NCBI RefSeq assembly: GCF_023516435.1
Contig: NZ_CP097332.1
Location: forward strand, 1,736,001 to 1,800,000
Length of the DNA: 64,000 nucleotides
Source of the DNA: Jatrophihabitans telluris
Lineage (GTDB): Bacteria > Actinomycetota > Actinomycetes > Mycobacteriales > Jatrophihabitantaceae
Direction of reading: 5' to 3'
In this document: positions 17,359 to 32,788 of the stretch, in pieces
Layout: every line of letters starts with the position of its first letter
Numbering within the stretch: position 1 is the stretch's first letter
Program-made: the position numbers and the translations under genes
Notes under the pieces: model-generated
What the model saw: only the letters and a program-made list of their open reading frames with translations
The model's database searches: none
Told to the model about the DNA's origin: nothing

Positions 17359-18537
17359 ATGTATTCCGCGATGCGTACCGAGCTGACCGACACCCTCGCC
17401 GAGATCGAAGCGGCCGGATTGTTCAAGCGGGAACGGGAGATCTCCTCAGCACAGTCGGCCCACATCCGGGCCCAGGGTCAGGCCGTGCTCAACTTCTGTG
17501 CCAACAACTATCTGGGCCTGGCCGACCATCCCGACATCGAGGCCGCGGCCAAGAAGGCCATCGACGACTGGGGGTTCGGCCTGGCCAGCGTCCGGTTCAT
17601 CTGTGGCACCCAGAGCCCCCACCTGGAGCTCGAGGCGGCTGTGTCCGGCTTCCTCGGGACCGAAGCGACGATCCTGTACTCCTCGTGCTTCGATGCCAAC
17701 GGGGGAGTGTTCGAAACGCTGTTCTCCGCCGAGGACGCCATCATCTCCGACGAGCTCAACCACGCTTCGATCATCGACGGCATCCGGCTGTCCAAGGCGC
17801 GCCGGTTCAGATATCGCAACCGCGACATGGCTGATCTGCAGGAGCAGCTGCGAGCGGCGTCCCAGGCGCGACGGCGGGTGGTGGTCACCGACGGGGTCTT
17901 CTCGATGGACGGCTACCTCGCGCCGCTGGCCGACATCTGTGCGCTGGCCGAGCAGTACGACGCCTTGGTGATGGTCGATGACTCCCACGCCGTCGGTTTC
18001 GTCGGCGAGCACGGCCGTGGGACGCCTGAGCTGGCCGGCGTCGGTGACCGGGTCGACATCTACACCGGAACCTTCGGCAAGGCCTTGGGGGGCGCCTCGG
18101 GCGGATACGTCAGCTCGCATCGCGAGATCGTCGAGTTGCTGCGACAGCGCTCGCGTCCCTACCTGTTCTCCAACACGGTCGCACCCTCGGTGGTCGGGGG
18201 AACGCTCGCGGCACTGCGCCTGGTGGAGATGAGTGGCCAGGCACGCGTGAGCTTGCGGCGCAACGCCGAACGCTTCCGCGCGGCCATGACGGACGCGGGC
18301 TTCGAGCTGCTGCCGGGCGAGCACCCGATCGTTCCGGTGATGTTCGGCGATGCGAGCCTGGCCGGTCGGATCGCCGAGCAGATGTTGGCCGAGGGCGTGT
18401 ACGTCATCGCGTTCAGCTATCCCGTGGTGCCTCAGGGCAAAGCCCGTATCCGGGTCCAGCTCTCCGCCGCACACAGCGACGCCGATGTCGACGCCTGCGT
18501 CGCGGCCTTCGTCACCGCGCGCAACCGGGTCGGCTGA
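17359..18537 (+). CDS. kbl: Glycine C-acetyltransferase (2-amino-3-ketobutyrate CoA ligase)
   Basis: A 392-residue PLP enzyme of the alpha-oxoamine synthase family, converting 2-amino-3-ketobutyrate and CoA to glycine and acetyl-CoA. Visible motifs are [29 protein letters not shown] and the PLP lysine in [13 protein letters not shown] (about Lys241). A strong GAGGAG site lies just upstream of the ATG. Together with tdh it forms a two-gene threonine-to-glycine pathway. It ends 34 bases from the convergent lipoprotein gene. Confidence 0.96.
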   Translation: MYSAMRTELTDTLAEIEAAGLFKREREISSAQSAHIRAQGQAVLNFCANNYLGLADHPDIEAAAKKAIDDWGFGLASVRFICGTQSPHLELEAAVSGFLGTEATILYSSCFDANGGVFETLFSAEDAIISDELNHASIIDGIRLSKARRFRYRNRDMADLQEQLRAASQARRRVVVTDGVFSMDGYLAPLADICALAEQYDALVMVDDSHAVGFVGEHGRGTPELAGVGDRVDIYTGTFGKALGGASGGYVSSHREIVELLRQRSRPYLFSNTVAPSVVGGTLAALRLVEMSGQARVSLRRNAERFRAAMTDAGFELLPGEHPIVPVMFGDASLAGRIAEQMLAEGVYVIAFSYPVVPQGKARIRVQLSAAHSDADVDACVAAFVTARNRVG

Positions 18538-18571
18538 CCGTGCTGGACGTCACGACCATCCCGGCAGGCCC

Positions 18572-20020
18572 TCACCACATGTAGGCGGCGACTCCGTTGC
18601 GCCAGCCGACGATGACCAACCGACCGTAGAGAGCCGGGGTGGCGAAGCGGTTCACCGGACCGACGGCGTAGGCACCCCGGTCGGTCCCGGTGGCCGGATC
18701 GAGCAGGTGGAGCACGCCCGCGCCGGTGTCGAGACTGAAGATCCGGCCCCCGCCGATCACCGGCGATCCGGTGATGGAACTGGCCGCGTGCCAGAGCACG
18801 GTCATCGTGCCGTCGGCATTGATCCGGACCGCCCGCAGGCCGTCCGTGCACGGGACGTAGACCACGTTGCCCGAGACCGCGGTGCCACCGAAGGAGCGGC
18901 ACAGCTGCATCGATGCCTTCTGACCGCCGATGCCGCCGAGATGGGCCCGGTCCAGGACGTAGGCCACCCCGGATTTGCCTGCGATGAAGACCCACTTGCC
19001 GACCAGAGCCGGTCCCTGCGAACCGAGATCGAGATCGTCTCGGTTGTCGGTCCGCCAGGTCGACGGCGAGAACGAATCCAGTCGCCTGCCCACGCTGATC
19101 CGCAGGACCGAGTCGCTGTAGTCGTAGGCGCCGGTGCCCGCTGTCGCGCCGTTACCCGCTGCTACGAGCACGCCGCCGTCCGGGTCGACGATCGCCCCGG
19201 GCGGGGCCCAGATGCCGGCCTCGCGTGACGTGGGAATCGTGTAGTGCCGCAGCGCCGCGGTGGTCGGGTGGTCGAGGTTCAGCGCCACGAGGCTGCCCCG
19301 GTAGCTGCTGCAGTCGCCGGCCAGGCCCCCGTAGGTGATGAAGACCTGGCGGTTGGTGACCAGCAGCGCACCGCGCTGCTGCATGGCTTGGGGACTGATT
19401 CCCGGCTCGGAGGTGGGGACGTCGACGTTGCGGGACCAGATCTGCCGGCCACTGACGGGGTCGACGCCGTAGGCGATGTGCCGGATCGGGTTGCCGCGCA
19501 GGGCGACTGCGACCACGGTCTTCGTCGTCGGGTCGTACGCAGGCGTGCTGGTGATCCCGGATGGGTCGATGTTGCCGCAGGGCAGTGCGGAGCCGGCGAC
19601 CGGCGGGCCGAAGTTTCGTTTCCAGATCACCCGGTTGTTGGCGATCCGGTACATGCTGTTGTTCTCGGTGACGACGATGCCTATCCCGCCGGCGACCACG
19701 ATGGGGGAGCCGTAGACGGCTCCGTCCAGCCCGACGGCCCAGTGTTTGACGAGCGCGCGGGTGACCGCCGGCGCGGCGGACCTGCCCGAGCGTGCCCCGT
19801 CACCGTGATAGGTCGGCCAGTCGGCGTACTTCGTCGCCACCGCGGGGCCCGGCGAAGCCTGGGCGCTGTGAGTGGTTGCCGACGCGCTGCTCGCCGCGGT
19901 CAGCGCGCTGCCGGTCGGGACGGCTCTTGCCTGACCGGACGTCTGACGGCAGGCGCCGGCACTTACCAGCGCCAGCGCCACGATCGGATAGGTGATCACG
20001 CGTTGGCGCAGGGTCAGCAT
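18572..20020 (-). CDS. Lipoprotein with PQQ-type beta-propeller
   Basis: A 482-residue exported protein with a lipoprotein signal (VALALVSAGAC, lipobox SAGAC). The mature part is a series of WD/PQQ-like blades, for example VKHWAVGLDGAVYGSPIVVAGG, IWSRNV and LLDPATGTDRGAY, as in outer-surface beta-propellers that fold like quinoprotein dehydrogenases. No PQQ-binding catalytic residues can be assigned, so it may be a binding or scaffold protein rather than an enzyme. The ATG is preceded at 6 bases by CACACT (20027-20032, minus strand), a possible leaderless -10 box. Confidence 0.8.
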   Translation of the reverse strand: MLTLRQRVITYPIVALALVSAGACRQTSGQARAVPTGSALTAASSASATTHSAQASPGPAVATKYADWPTYHGDGARSGRSAAPAVTRALVKHWAVGLDGAVYGSPIVVAGGIGIVVTENNSMYRIANNRVIWKRNFGPPVAGSALPCGNIDPSGITSTPAYDPTTKTVVAVALRGNPIRHIAYGVDPVSGRQIWSRNVDVPTSEPGISPQAMQQRGALLVTNRQVFITYGGLAGDCSSYRGSLVALNLDHPTTAALRHYTIPTSREAGIWAPPGAIVDPDGGVLVAAGNGATAGTGAYDYSDSVLRISVGRRLDSFSPSTWRTDNRDDLDLGSQGPALVGKWVFIAGKSGVAYVLDRAHLGGIGGQKASMQLCRSFGGTAVSGNVVYVPCTDGLRAVRINADGTMTVLWHAASSITGSPVIGGGRIFSLDTGAGVLHLLDPATGTDRGAYAVGPVNRFATPALYGRLVIVGWRNGVAAYMW

Positions 20021-20095
20021 TGCCCCAGTGTGCCCGGTTTCGGGGTCACCGTCATTCTCTGCTGTCGCGACGTTATCGGCCCGTTGCCGGACGGC

Positions 20096-20470
20096 TCACG
20101 CGCCCGGGGCCAGCCCCATGTCCTGGTAGACCCCGAGCGGGTTCCCCCACGGGTCGGTGAGGTTGGCGAAGGTGACCAGGCCAGGCAGTTGTTTGATCGG
20201 GCCCAGCTCGAAACCTCGCTGCACCAGCGTCTCGTGCGCCGCCTCGATGTCGTCGACCTTGAGTCGCAGCCGGAACGAGCTCGGGGCGATCTGCTCACGC
20301 CCGGTCGACAGCTGCAGCCACGCGCCCGGCGAGATCTCCCACTCGTAGAAATCGGGATCCGGACCCATGTCCGGGTCGCGGCCGATAAGGGCGCAGTAGA
20401 AGGCCAGCGCTTCCTCGCGGTCGCCCACATGGATCGCGACGGTCATCCCGCGCACACTCATCTCAGTCAC
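20096..20470 (-). CDS. VOC-superfamily (glyoxalase/bleomycin-resistance) protein
   Basis: A 124-residue protein with paired beta-alpha-beta-beta-beta units: VAIHVGDREEALAFYCALIG in the first half and LRLKVDDIEAAHETLVQRG...DPWGNPLGVYQD in the second. This is the VOC fold used by glyoxalase I, dioxygenases and drug-binding proteins; the substrate cannot be told from the sequence. The GTG start (20468-20470) is preceded at 7 bases by TAAGGT (20478-20483, minus strand), consistent with a leaderless transcript; ATG 20461 is an internal alternative. Confidence 0.85.
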   Translation of the reverse strand: MTEMSVRGMTVAIHVGDREEALAFYCALIGRDPDMGPDPDFYEWEISPGAWLQLSTGREQIAPSSFRLRLKVDDIEAAHETLVQRGFELGPIKQLPGLVTFANLTDPWGNPLGVYQDMGLAPGA

Positions 20471-20530
20471 ATGCGTGACCTTATTGCATGCCCAGATCGG
20501 GTGGCGAGGCGGCGCAAGGTCGGATGCTGT

Positions 20531-23041
<2,511 letters not shown>

Positions 23042-23078
23042 GCGCCGACGCTACCGCCCGGCCACCTCGCGCGCGCCG

Positions 23079-23435
23079 TCACCCGGCGTCGGAGAACAGC
23101 AGGTAGCCCTCCAGTGCGATCAAGCCGGCCGCCGCCACCCAATGACCGGTGGGCACCGGCGTGTGGCTGCGAACCCGTTCGGCGATCAGCAGACCGACCT
23201 GTAACGCCGCTATCCAGCCGAAGGTGACCGGGATCAGCTCGGCGTAGCGCAGGCTCGAGGCGTACACCCAGAACAGGACGAGGAAACACCCGCCACCGGC
23301 GGCGAATACCAGCATCGAGCCGGAATGGGCGAACCGGCGCGCCAGCAACGCGCCGAGGACGTCCAAGCCCGCCAGGACCACCATCGCCCCGACCGCGACC
23401 GACGTCCGCGGAAGACTGTCGGACCACCGTGTCAT
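23079..23435 (-). CDS. Small four-helix membrane protein, SMR-like
   Basis: A protein of 118 residues from ATG 23435 with four hydrophobic helices (about 10-32, 37-60, 65-88, 97-114). The size, four helices and the segment LDVLGALLARRF in helix 1 recall small multidrug resistance (EmrE) proteins, where this place holds the essential Glu in an E-x-x-G context; here it is Asp. No function is claimed. ATG 23444 and a start at 23597 are in-frame alternatives, but the longer form adds a basic stretch unlike a membrane protein N-terminus. It is divergent from amt. Confidence 0.6.
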   Translation of the reverse strand: MTRWSDSLPRTSVAVGAMVVLAGLDVLGALLARRFAHSGSMLVFAAGGGCFLVLFWVYASSLRYAELIPVTFGWIAALQVGLLIAERVRSHTPVPTGHWVAAAGLIALEGYLLFSDAG

Positions 23436-23597
23436 CGACACCATGTGCTGCAGGAGGCGGCCGAGCCCGGCGAGATACCGGTCCAGGCGGTTCGGCCGGC
23501 AACCGCCTCGCACCCTCGGTTCCGCCCGCTGTCTGTCGAGCCCGACGAGTATGGCTAATCCGGACAACACAGGCGTGACCCTGCTCGCACTCGGCAT

Positions 23598-23638
23598 CGT
23601 TAATGCCGCCGAAACATTCAGGGTCCGTCAGTGGAAAC
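23598..23638 (+). promoter_or_regulatory. Candidate GlnR operator upstream of amt
   Basis: Two exact GAAAC half-sites (23611-23615 and 23634-23638) lie 23 bases apart, with GTTAAT at 23599-23604 placed before the first. The actinobacterial GlnR box is GTnAC-n6-GAAAC repeated every 22 bases; the GAAAC halves fit, the GTnAC halves are degenerate. The site is 76-116 bases before amt, whose operon is a standard GlnR target. Confidence 0.45.
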
Positions 23639-23713
23639 AGGAAATGGACACTCTCTGCCTACGTTTCGAGGCAACGCCGCCTTCGACATCCCACCAACGA
23701 AGGAGACGCAAGG

Positions 23714-27804
<4,091 letters not shown>

Positions 27805-27811
<7 letters not shown>

Positions 27812-27922
27812 CGTTGCCGTCGTTGCGCGCCTCCGGCGTTGAGGTTGCCCTTGTTGCACGGGTCCAGCGTTGACGTTGCCCTTGTTGCGCGGGTCCAGCG
27901 TTGAGGTTGCCCTTGTTGCCGG
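27805..27922 (+). repeat. 31-bp tandem repeat, four units, at the glnD stop
   Basis: Units begin GCGTTGA(C/G)GTTGCC at 27805, 27836, 27867 and 27898 with an exact 31-base period; units 2 and 3 differ at only two positions. The glnD stop codon (27809-27811) is inside unit 1. Unit 4 is cut short and becomes the left arm of the palindrome at 27899-27942. Confidence 0.85.
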
Positions 27923-27942
27923 CAACGAGGGCAACCTCAACG
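27899..27942. terminator. Large palindrome/terminator after glnD
   Basis: A loop-less inverted repeat of 2 x 22 bases starting CGTTGAGGTTGCCC, with one mismatch that is a G-U pair in RNA. It follows the nitrogen operon and precedes the next promoter. It is the likely transcription end, though its arms match the tandem repeat units and may have another origin. Confidence 0.65.
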
Positions 27943-27952
27943 GGACGGGCCG

Positions 27953-27982
27953 TTGACCGACCGGTCGGTCGGACACTAGCCT
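27953..27982 (+). promoter_or_regulatory. Promoter with overlapping 16-bp palindromic operator
   Basis: TTGACC (27953-27958) and TAGCCT (27977-27982) are 18 bases apart and form a good promoter. The perfect palindrome GACCGACCGGTCGGTC (27955-27970) covers the -35 box and spacer, the usual place for repressor binding. The -10 box ends 7 bases before GTG 27990, so the message is probably leaderless. The TetR protein encoded in the same operon is the natural candidate ligand. Confidence 0.65.
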
Positions 27983-27989
27983 CGGCCGG

Positions 27990-29078
27990 GTGTCCTCCGA
28001 CTCCAGCAAGGCCGGCGACCCGCCCGGTCTGCCCCTGGGCGCCGTGGTCGGCTGGCTCGACCGCGAGCGACCCGGGCTGCGTCAAGGCCCCCTGAGGGCC
28101 GCGCTGATCGCCGGGGGGCGGTCCAACCTCACCTACCGTGTCACCGACGGCGAGTCGGTGTGGGCGATCCGACGGCCTCCGCTCGGGCACGTGCTGCCCA
28201 CCGCTCACGACATGGTGCGCGAATACACCGTGATCTCCGCGCTCCGGCACACCGACGTCCCGGTACCGCAGGCGATCGCACTGTGCACGGACGCGGAGGT
28301 GATCGGGCAGCCCTTCTACGTCATGTCCTTCGTGGACGGGGTCGTGCTCGACAGTCCCGAGCTGATCTCCGAGCCGGTGGCCGCCCGCCGTACCGGAGAG
28401 CTGCTGGTGGACACCCTGCTCGCGCTGCACTCGGTGGACCCGAGCGCGGTCGGGCTGGGCGACTTCGGTCGGCCGCAGGGCTACCTGCAGCGCCAGGTGG
28501 CGCGCTGGCACAAGCAGTATCTGGCCTCCCAGCCGGCCGGGACGGACGGATCAACCCAGCAGGAGCTCGAACTCAGCGTCGCCGGGAGCCTGGCCGAGGC
28601 GCTACCGGCGACGTCGCGGGTCGGCATCGTCCACGGCGACTACCGGTTGACCAACGTGATCTATGCACACCGCTTCGACCGGATCGCGGCCGTCGTCGAC
28701 TGGGAGATGGCGACCCTCGGCGACCCACTCACCGACGTCGGCCTGCTCTACGTCTACCACCGGCTCTCGGCAGGCACCGGAGCGGTCATGGCGCACTACC
28801 CGGCCGCCGCGGGCTACCTCGACGCCGACGCGCTGGTCGCCCGCTACGCGGCGAGCGGTGAGCTGGAGCTTCGCGAGCTCGACTGGTACATCGCGTTCGG
28901 CTACTTCAAGCTCGCGGTGATCGCGGCCGGGATCGACGCGCGTTTCCGGCAGGGCCTGACGGTCGGAGAGGGCTTCGAGCGATTCGGCGCACTCGTCGGT
29001 CACACGCTGCGGGGCGCCGCCGACACCATCTCGGCGATGACGGGACCGGCACCATCAACCGAAGACTCCGGGAGCTGA
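27990..29078 (+). CDS. APH-fold phosphotransferase, ACAD10/11 kinase-domain type
   Basis: A 362-residue protein of the aminoglycoside phosphotransferase fold. Catalytic motifs are HGDYRLTNVIY (His215, Asp217) and DWEMATLGDPLTDVGLL (Asp237). This version of the Mg-binding motif (DWE-A-GDP-D-G) marks the branch related to the kinase domains of ACAD10/ACAD11 and to LvaA, which phosphorylate hydroxyacyl-CoA or related substrates, not antibiotics. The acyl-CoA dehydrogenase gene starts 1 base after it. The GTG start is fixed by the leaderless promoter at 27953-27982. Substrate is inferred, not shown. Confidence 0.85.
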   Translation: MSSDSSKAGDPPGLPLGAVVGWLDRERPGLRQGPLRAALIAGGRSNLTYRVTDGESVWAIRRPPLGHVLPTAHDMVREYTVISALRHTDVPVPQAIALCTDAEVIGQPFYVMSFVDGVVLDSPELISEPVAARRTGELLVDTLLALHSVDPSAVGLGDFGRPQGYLQRQVARWHKQYLASQPAGTDGSTQQELELSVAGSLAEALPATSRVGIVHGDYRLTNVIYAHRFDRIAAVVDWEMATLGDPLTDVGLLYVYHRLSAGTGAVMAHYPAAAGYLDADALVARYAASGELELRELDWYIAFGYFKLAVIAAGIDARFRQGLTVGEGFERFGALVGHTLRGAADTISAMTGPAPSTEDSGS

Positions 29079-29079
29079 G

Positions 29080-30300
29080 ATGGATTTCGCGCACAGCGCA
29101 CGATCACAGGAACTGCAACGGGAACTCACCAGTTTTCTCGACGAGGCGGTCTACCCGTCGGAGGCCGTGTTTCACCAACAGGAGCAGGCCAATCGCGCCG
29201 CCGGCAATCCGTTCACCACGCCCGCGGTAGTCGCGGAGCTGAAGACCCAGGCCCGCGAGCGAGGCCTGTGGAACCTCTTCCTGCCCGACGAGCGGTTCGG
29301 CGCTGGACTGTCCGTGCTGGACTACGCCCCGCTGGCCGAATTGTCGGGGCGCTCGATCAGCCTCGCCCCGGAAGCGATGAACTGCTCGGCCCCGGACACC
29401 GGAAACATGGAATTACTGGCGATGTTCGGAACCGAACAACAGCACGCGGACTGGCTCCGTCCGCTGCTGGCCGGTGAGATCCGCTCGTGCTTCTCGATGA
29501 CCGAACCGGACGTCGCGTCCTCGGACGCGACCAACATCGCGACGCGGATCACGCCGGTCGACGGCGGGTACCGGATCAACGGACGCAAGTGGTGGTCGAC
29601 CGGAGCCATGCGGCCCCAGTGCAAGGTCGCGATCCTGATGGGGGTGTCCGATCCGGAGGCCGATCGGCACGCGCGGCACTCGATGATCCTGGTCCCGCTG
29701 GACAGCCCCGGTGTGCGGCTGCACAGGTCGACGACGGTGTTCGGCTACGACGACGGAGCCCATGGTGGCCACGCCGAGATCAGCTTCACCGACGTCGAGG
29801 TTCCCGCCACGAATCTGCTCGGCGCGCAGGGCGGCGGATTCGCGATGGCCCAGGCACGACTCGGCCCTGGCCGCATTCACCATTGCATGCGCGTGCTGGG
29901 GGTGGCCGAGCGAGCACTGCGGCTCATGGTCGATCGCAGCCTGGACCGCACCGCGTTCGGCGGCCCGCTGGCCCGTCAGGGCGTCGTCCGCGAATGGATT
30001 GCCGAATCCCGCCTGGCCATCGAGCAAGCTCGTTTGCTGGTTCTCAAGGCCGCGTGGCTCATCGACAACGTCGGAGTCAGGAGCGCTGCAACCGAGATCG
30101 CGGCGATCAAGGTGGCCGCGCCGCGTGCCGCCTCCTACGTCCTGGACCGTGCCATCCAGGCTCACGGCGGGGCAGGCGTCTCGCAGGACACGCCGTTGGC
30201 CGAGATGTGGGCGGGGCTGCGGACGCTGCATCTGGCCGATGGACCGGACGAGGTGCATCTGCGCAGCGTGGCCCGCGTGGAACTGGCCCGAGCACGGTGA
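29080..30300 (+). CDS. Acyl-CoA dehydrogenase, ACAD10/11-like
   Basis: A 406-residue flavoprotein with the acyl-CoA dehydrogenase order: helical N-domain, FAD-binding loop CFSMTEPDVASSDATNI, RKWWSTGA, and the C-terminal domain with AIQAHGGAGVS. Where ordinary family members have the catalytic Glu in a YEGT motif, this protein has LADGPDEVHL with Asp387, as in ACAD10/11 and related enzymes. Those enzymes, working after a kinase, convert 4-hydroxyacyl-CoA via a phospho-intermediate to an enoyl-CoA. The adjacent kinase gene supports the same two-step reaction. It overlaps the TetR gene by 4 bases. Confidence 0.9.
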   Translation: MDFAHSARSQELQRELTSFLDEAVYPSEAVFHQQEQANRAAGNPFTTPAVVAELKTQARERGLWNLFLPDERFGAGLSVLDYAPLAELSGRSISLAPEAMNCSAPDTGNMELLAMFGTEQQHADWLRPLLAGEIRSCFSMTEPDVASSDATNIATRITPVDGGYRINGRKWWSTGAMRPQCKVAILMGVSDPEADRHARHSMILVPLDSPGVRLHRSTTVFGYDDGAHGGHAEISFTDVEVPATNLLGAQGGGFAMAQARLGPGRIHHCMRVLGVAERALRLMVDRSLDRTAFGGPLARQGVVREWIAESRLAIEQARLLVLKAAWLIDNVGVRSAATEIAAIKVAAPRAASYVLDRAIQAHGGAGVSQDTPLAEMWAGLRTLHLADGPDEVHLRSVARVELARAR

Positions 30301-30938
30301 CGGTGCTGAGCGCGTCGCCGCCCGTGGAGTCCGGTACCAGGGGACGAATCGTCGCCGCCGCCGTGGCGCTGTTCGCCGAGCAAGGATTCGACGCGACCAG
30401 TGTGAACCAGGTCGTAGTGCGGGCCCAGGTCGCCAAAGGTGCGCTTTACCACCACTTCGCCTCGAAGGACGACCTGCTCTACGAGGTCTACGCCGAGCTG
30501 GTCGAGCGACAGCTTGCCGGTCTGAATCGCATTGTGGCGCAGGGGCTTTCGCCATCGGAGGCGCTGACCGCGATCATCTCCGACCTGGTCCTGACCACGG
30601 CCGAGCGACTGCCGGAGGCGACGGTGTTCTTCCGTGAAGGCCATCGCCTCAGCGACAGCAACCAGCAGCGGGTCCGGCGGTCCCGGCGCGCGATCCACGA
30701 CGCGGTCATCGACCTCATTGCCCAGGCTCAGAGGGACGGGCGCTTCTCCCGCGTGGCCAGCCCGGAGATGGTCGCCTTCACCGTCTTCGGCGCGATCAAC
30801 GAACTGCCGATCTGGTTTCAACCCGAGGGACGAAAGACGGCACAGGACGTCGCGGACGAGTTGGCCGCGCTCGTTCTCGCCGGGTTGCGTCCGCCGCCGG
30901 CCGCGCCCTCGCGGCGTGCGAAGGAGAAGGCTCAATGA
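30297..30938 (+). CDS. TetR-family transcriptional regulator
   Basis: A 213-residue repressor with an N-terminal TetR helix-turn-helix: IVAAAVALFAEQGFDATSVNQVVVRAQVAKGALYHHFASKDD-type segments span about residues 17-60. The C-terminal ligand domain is unrecognised. GTG 30297 overlaps the dehydrogenase stop (GTGA), and the next gene starts in an ATGA overlap, so the regulator is translated in the middle of the operon it probably controls. GTG 30303 is an alternative start. The 16-bp palindrome at 27955 is the best candidate operator; an acyl-CoA ligand is likely by family, but inferred. Confidence 0.9.
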   Translation: MTVLSASPPVESGTRGRIVAAAVALFAEQGFDATSVNQVVVRAQVAKGALYHHFASKDDLLYEVYAELVERQLAGLNRIVAQGLSPSEALTAIISDLVLTTAERLPEATVFFREGHRLSDSNQQRVRRSRRAIHDAVIDLIAQAQRDGRFSRVASPEMVAFTVFGAINELPIWFQPEGRKTAQDVADELAALVLAGLRPPPAAPSRRAKEKAQ

Positions 30939-31915
30939 CGCGCTGGGGTCTGACCATTCCGCTGCCCGGCACACCGTTGCCCGCGCACGCCGAGCTCGTC
31001 CGGGCGTTGCCCGGCTGGGGTTACACCGACGTCTGGTCGTCGGAGGTGTCGGGAGCCGACGCCTTCACGCCGCTGGCGCTCGCCTCGGTCTGGCAACCGC
31101 AGCTCACGCTCGGCACCGCGATCGTGCCGGTGTTCACCCGCGGTCCGGCCTTGATCGCCCAATCCGCGGCGACCATGGCCGCCGCGGCACCGGGGCGGTT
31201 CGTGCTCGGCCTCGGTGCCTCCAGCCCGGCGATCGTCGAGCAGTGGAACGGCCTGCCGTTCGAGCAACCGTTTCAGCGCAGCCGGGATGTGCTGCGCTTC
31301 GTACGCGCGGCGCTGAGCGGCGAGAAGGTCAGCGGCGACTTCGACACCTTCACCGTTGCCGGGTTCCGGCTGGAGCAACCGCCCGTCGAACGGGTGGAGA
31401 TCCTGCTCGCCGCGCTTCGTCCGCAGATGCTCGCCCTGGCGGGGAGCGAAGCGGACGGCGCGATCCTCAACTGGTTGTCCGCCGAGGACGTCGGTCGTTG
31501 CGTGACCGCGGTGGCCAACCCGCGGGCACGCATCGTGGCGCGGATCTTCGTGTGCCCGACCGAGGATGCCGGCTACGCCCGGAGCCTGGGGCGGCGACTC
31601 ATCTCGGCCTACCTGACGGTGCCCGCCTACGCGCAATTCCATCGCTGGCTGGGCCGCACCGAGCAACTCGGCGAGCTGTGGCGCCTGTGGAGCGCCGGTG
31701 AGCGTGCCGCGGCGGCGGCCGCGATTCCCGACGAGGTGATCGACGCCTTGATCGTGCACGGCAGTGCAGCAGACTGCCGGACCCTTCTCGGCCAGTACGT
31801 CACGGCCGGTGTCGAGGTCCCGGTGCTGGCTGTGCTGCCCACGCCCGAGGTGCGGACGGTGGAGGACCTGGCCCGTACCCTCGCCGAACTCGCACCGGCC
31901 GCGGGGAGGCGATGA
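30935..31915 (+). CDS. LLM-class F420-dependent oxidoreductase
   Basis: A 326-residue luciferase-like monooxygenase family TIM barrel. It begins MTRWGLTIPLPGTPLPAHAE and has the SEVSGADAFTPLALAS and TAIVPVFTRGPALIAQSAAT segments typical of the actinobacterial F420-using group. Members oxidise or reduce diverse substrates with F420H2 or FMNH2; the substrate is unknown. The ATG overlaps the tetR stop. It belongs to the hydroxyacyl cassette by position. Confidence 0.85.
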   Translation: MTRWGLTIPLPGTPLPAHAELVRALPGWGYTDVWSSEVSGADAFTPLALASVWQPQLTLGTAIVPVFTRGPALIAQSAATMAAAAPGRFVLGLGASSPAIVEQWNGLPFEQPFQRSRDVLRFVRAALSGEKVSGDFDTFTVAGFRLEQPPVERVEILLAALRPQMLALAGSEADGAILNWLSAEDVGRCVTAVANPRARIVARIFVCPTEDAGYARSLGRRLISAYLTVPAYAQFHRWLGRTEQLGELWRLWSAGERAAAAAAIPDEVIDALIVHGSAADCRTLLGQYVTAGVEVPVLAVLPTPEVRTVEDLARTLAELAPAAGRR

Positions 31916-31919
31916 TGAC

Positions 31920-32726
31920 ATGCAGTTGAAGGATGCGGTCGTGGTGATCACCGGCGCCGGAAGCGGCATCGGCGCCGGCTTGGGCCGCCGCTTTGCCGCC
32001 GAGGGTGCGCGCGCCGTCGTGCTGGCCGACCGCGACCTGGCTGCCGCGCGCACCGTCGCGGCCGAGCTCGGCGGGATCGGGCAGGCCGCCCAGGTCGACG
32101 TGACCGACGAGGCGGCGGTGTCGGCGCTCGTGACCGCCGTGCTGGCCCAGCACGGTCGGATCGACCTGTTCTGCTCCAACGCCGGTCTGACCACCGGCGT
32201 CGGACTGGAAGCCGGGGCCGCGGCGGACGCAGCCTGGCAGCGAGCGTGGGAGGTCCATGTTCTCGCGCACGTCTACGCGGCGCGCGCGGTCGTCCCGGCG
32301 ATGGTCGAGGCGGGCGGGGGATACCTGCTCAACACGGCGTCGGCGGCGGGGCTGTTGACGGCGCCGGGGGACGCGCCGTACTCGGTCACCAAGCATGCGG
32401 CGGTCGCCTTCGCCGAATGGCTGGCCGTGGAGTACGCCGACCGCAACGTACGGGTGAGCGTGCTGTGCCCGATGGGGGTCGCCACCCCACTGCTGCTGGA
32501 CCCGCTGGCCGCGGGTAGCGCCGCGGCCCGGACGGTGGCCGACTCAGGCCCGATCCTGGACGTGGAGACGGTGGCCGAGGCGGTCGTCGCCGCTGTGACC
32601 TCGGAGGCATTCCTGGTGCTTCCGCACCCGGAGGTGGGTAGCTTCTGGGCCGGCAAGGCCGCTGACGTGGATCGGTGGCTGGCCGGTACGGCACGCTTGT
32701 ACGAGCGCTCGCGGCACGCTCACTGA
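31920..32726 (+). CDS. SDR-family oxidoreductase
   Basis: A classical short-chain dehydrogenase of 268 residues: cofactor loop TGAGSGIGAGLG near residue 11-22, NAG motif in CSNAGLTTG, and catalytic YSVTKHA (Tyr-x3-Lys). The acidic residue at the end of beta2 (LADRDL) suggests NAD(H) preference. ATG 31920 begins 5 bases after the LLM gene with GGGAGG upstream. Likely an alcohol/ketone interconversion within the cassette; substrate unknown. Confidence 0.88.
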   Translation: MQLKDAVVVITGAGSGIGAGLGRRFAAEGARAVVLADRDLAAARTVAAELGGIGQAAQVDVTDEAAVSALVTAVLAQHGRIDLFCSNAGLTTGVGLEAGAAADAAWQRAWEVHVLAHVYAARAVVPAMVEAGGGYLLNTASAAGLLTAPGDAPYSVTKHAAVAFAEWLAVEYADRNVRVSVLCPMGVATPLLLDPLAAGSAAARTVADSGPILDVETVAEAVVAAVTSEAFLVLPHPEVGSFWAGKAADVDRWLAGTARLYERSRHAH

Positions 32727-32788
32727 TCCACCGCTACAGGACCGACCAGCACCCCTCCGGGTGTATCCCCGACCAGCAAGGAGTTCAC

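Noticed and set aside
27990-29078. Aminoglycoside resistance gene
   Set aside because: The APH fold is present, but the motif variant and the adjacent acyl-CoA dehydrogenase point to the ACAD10/11 kinase group, not drug modification.
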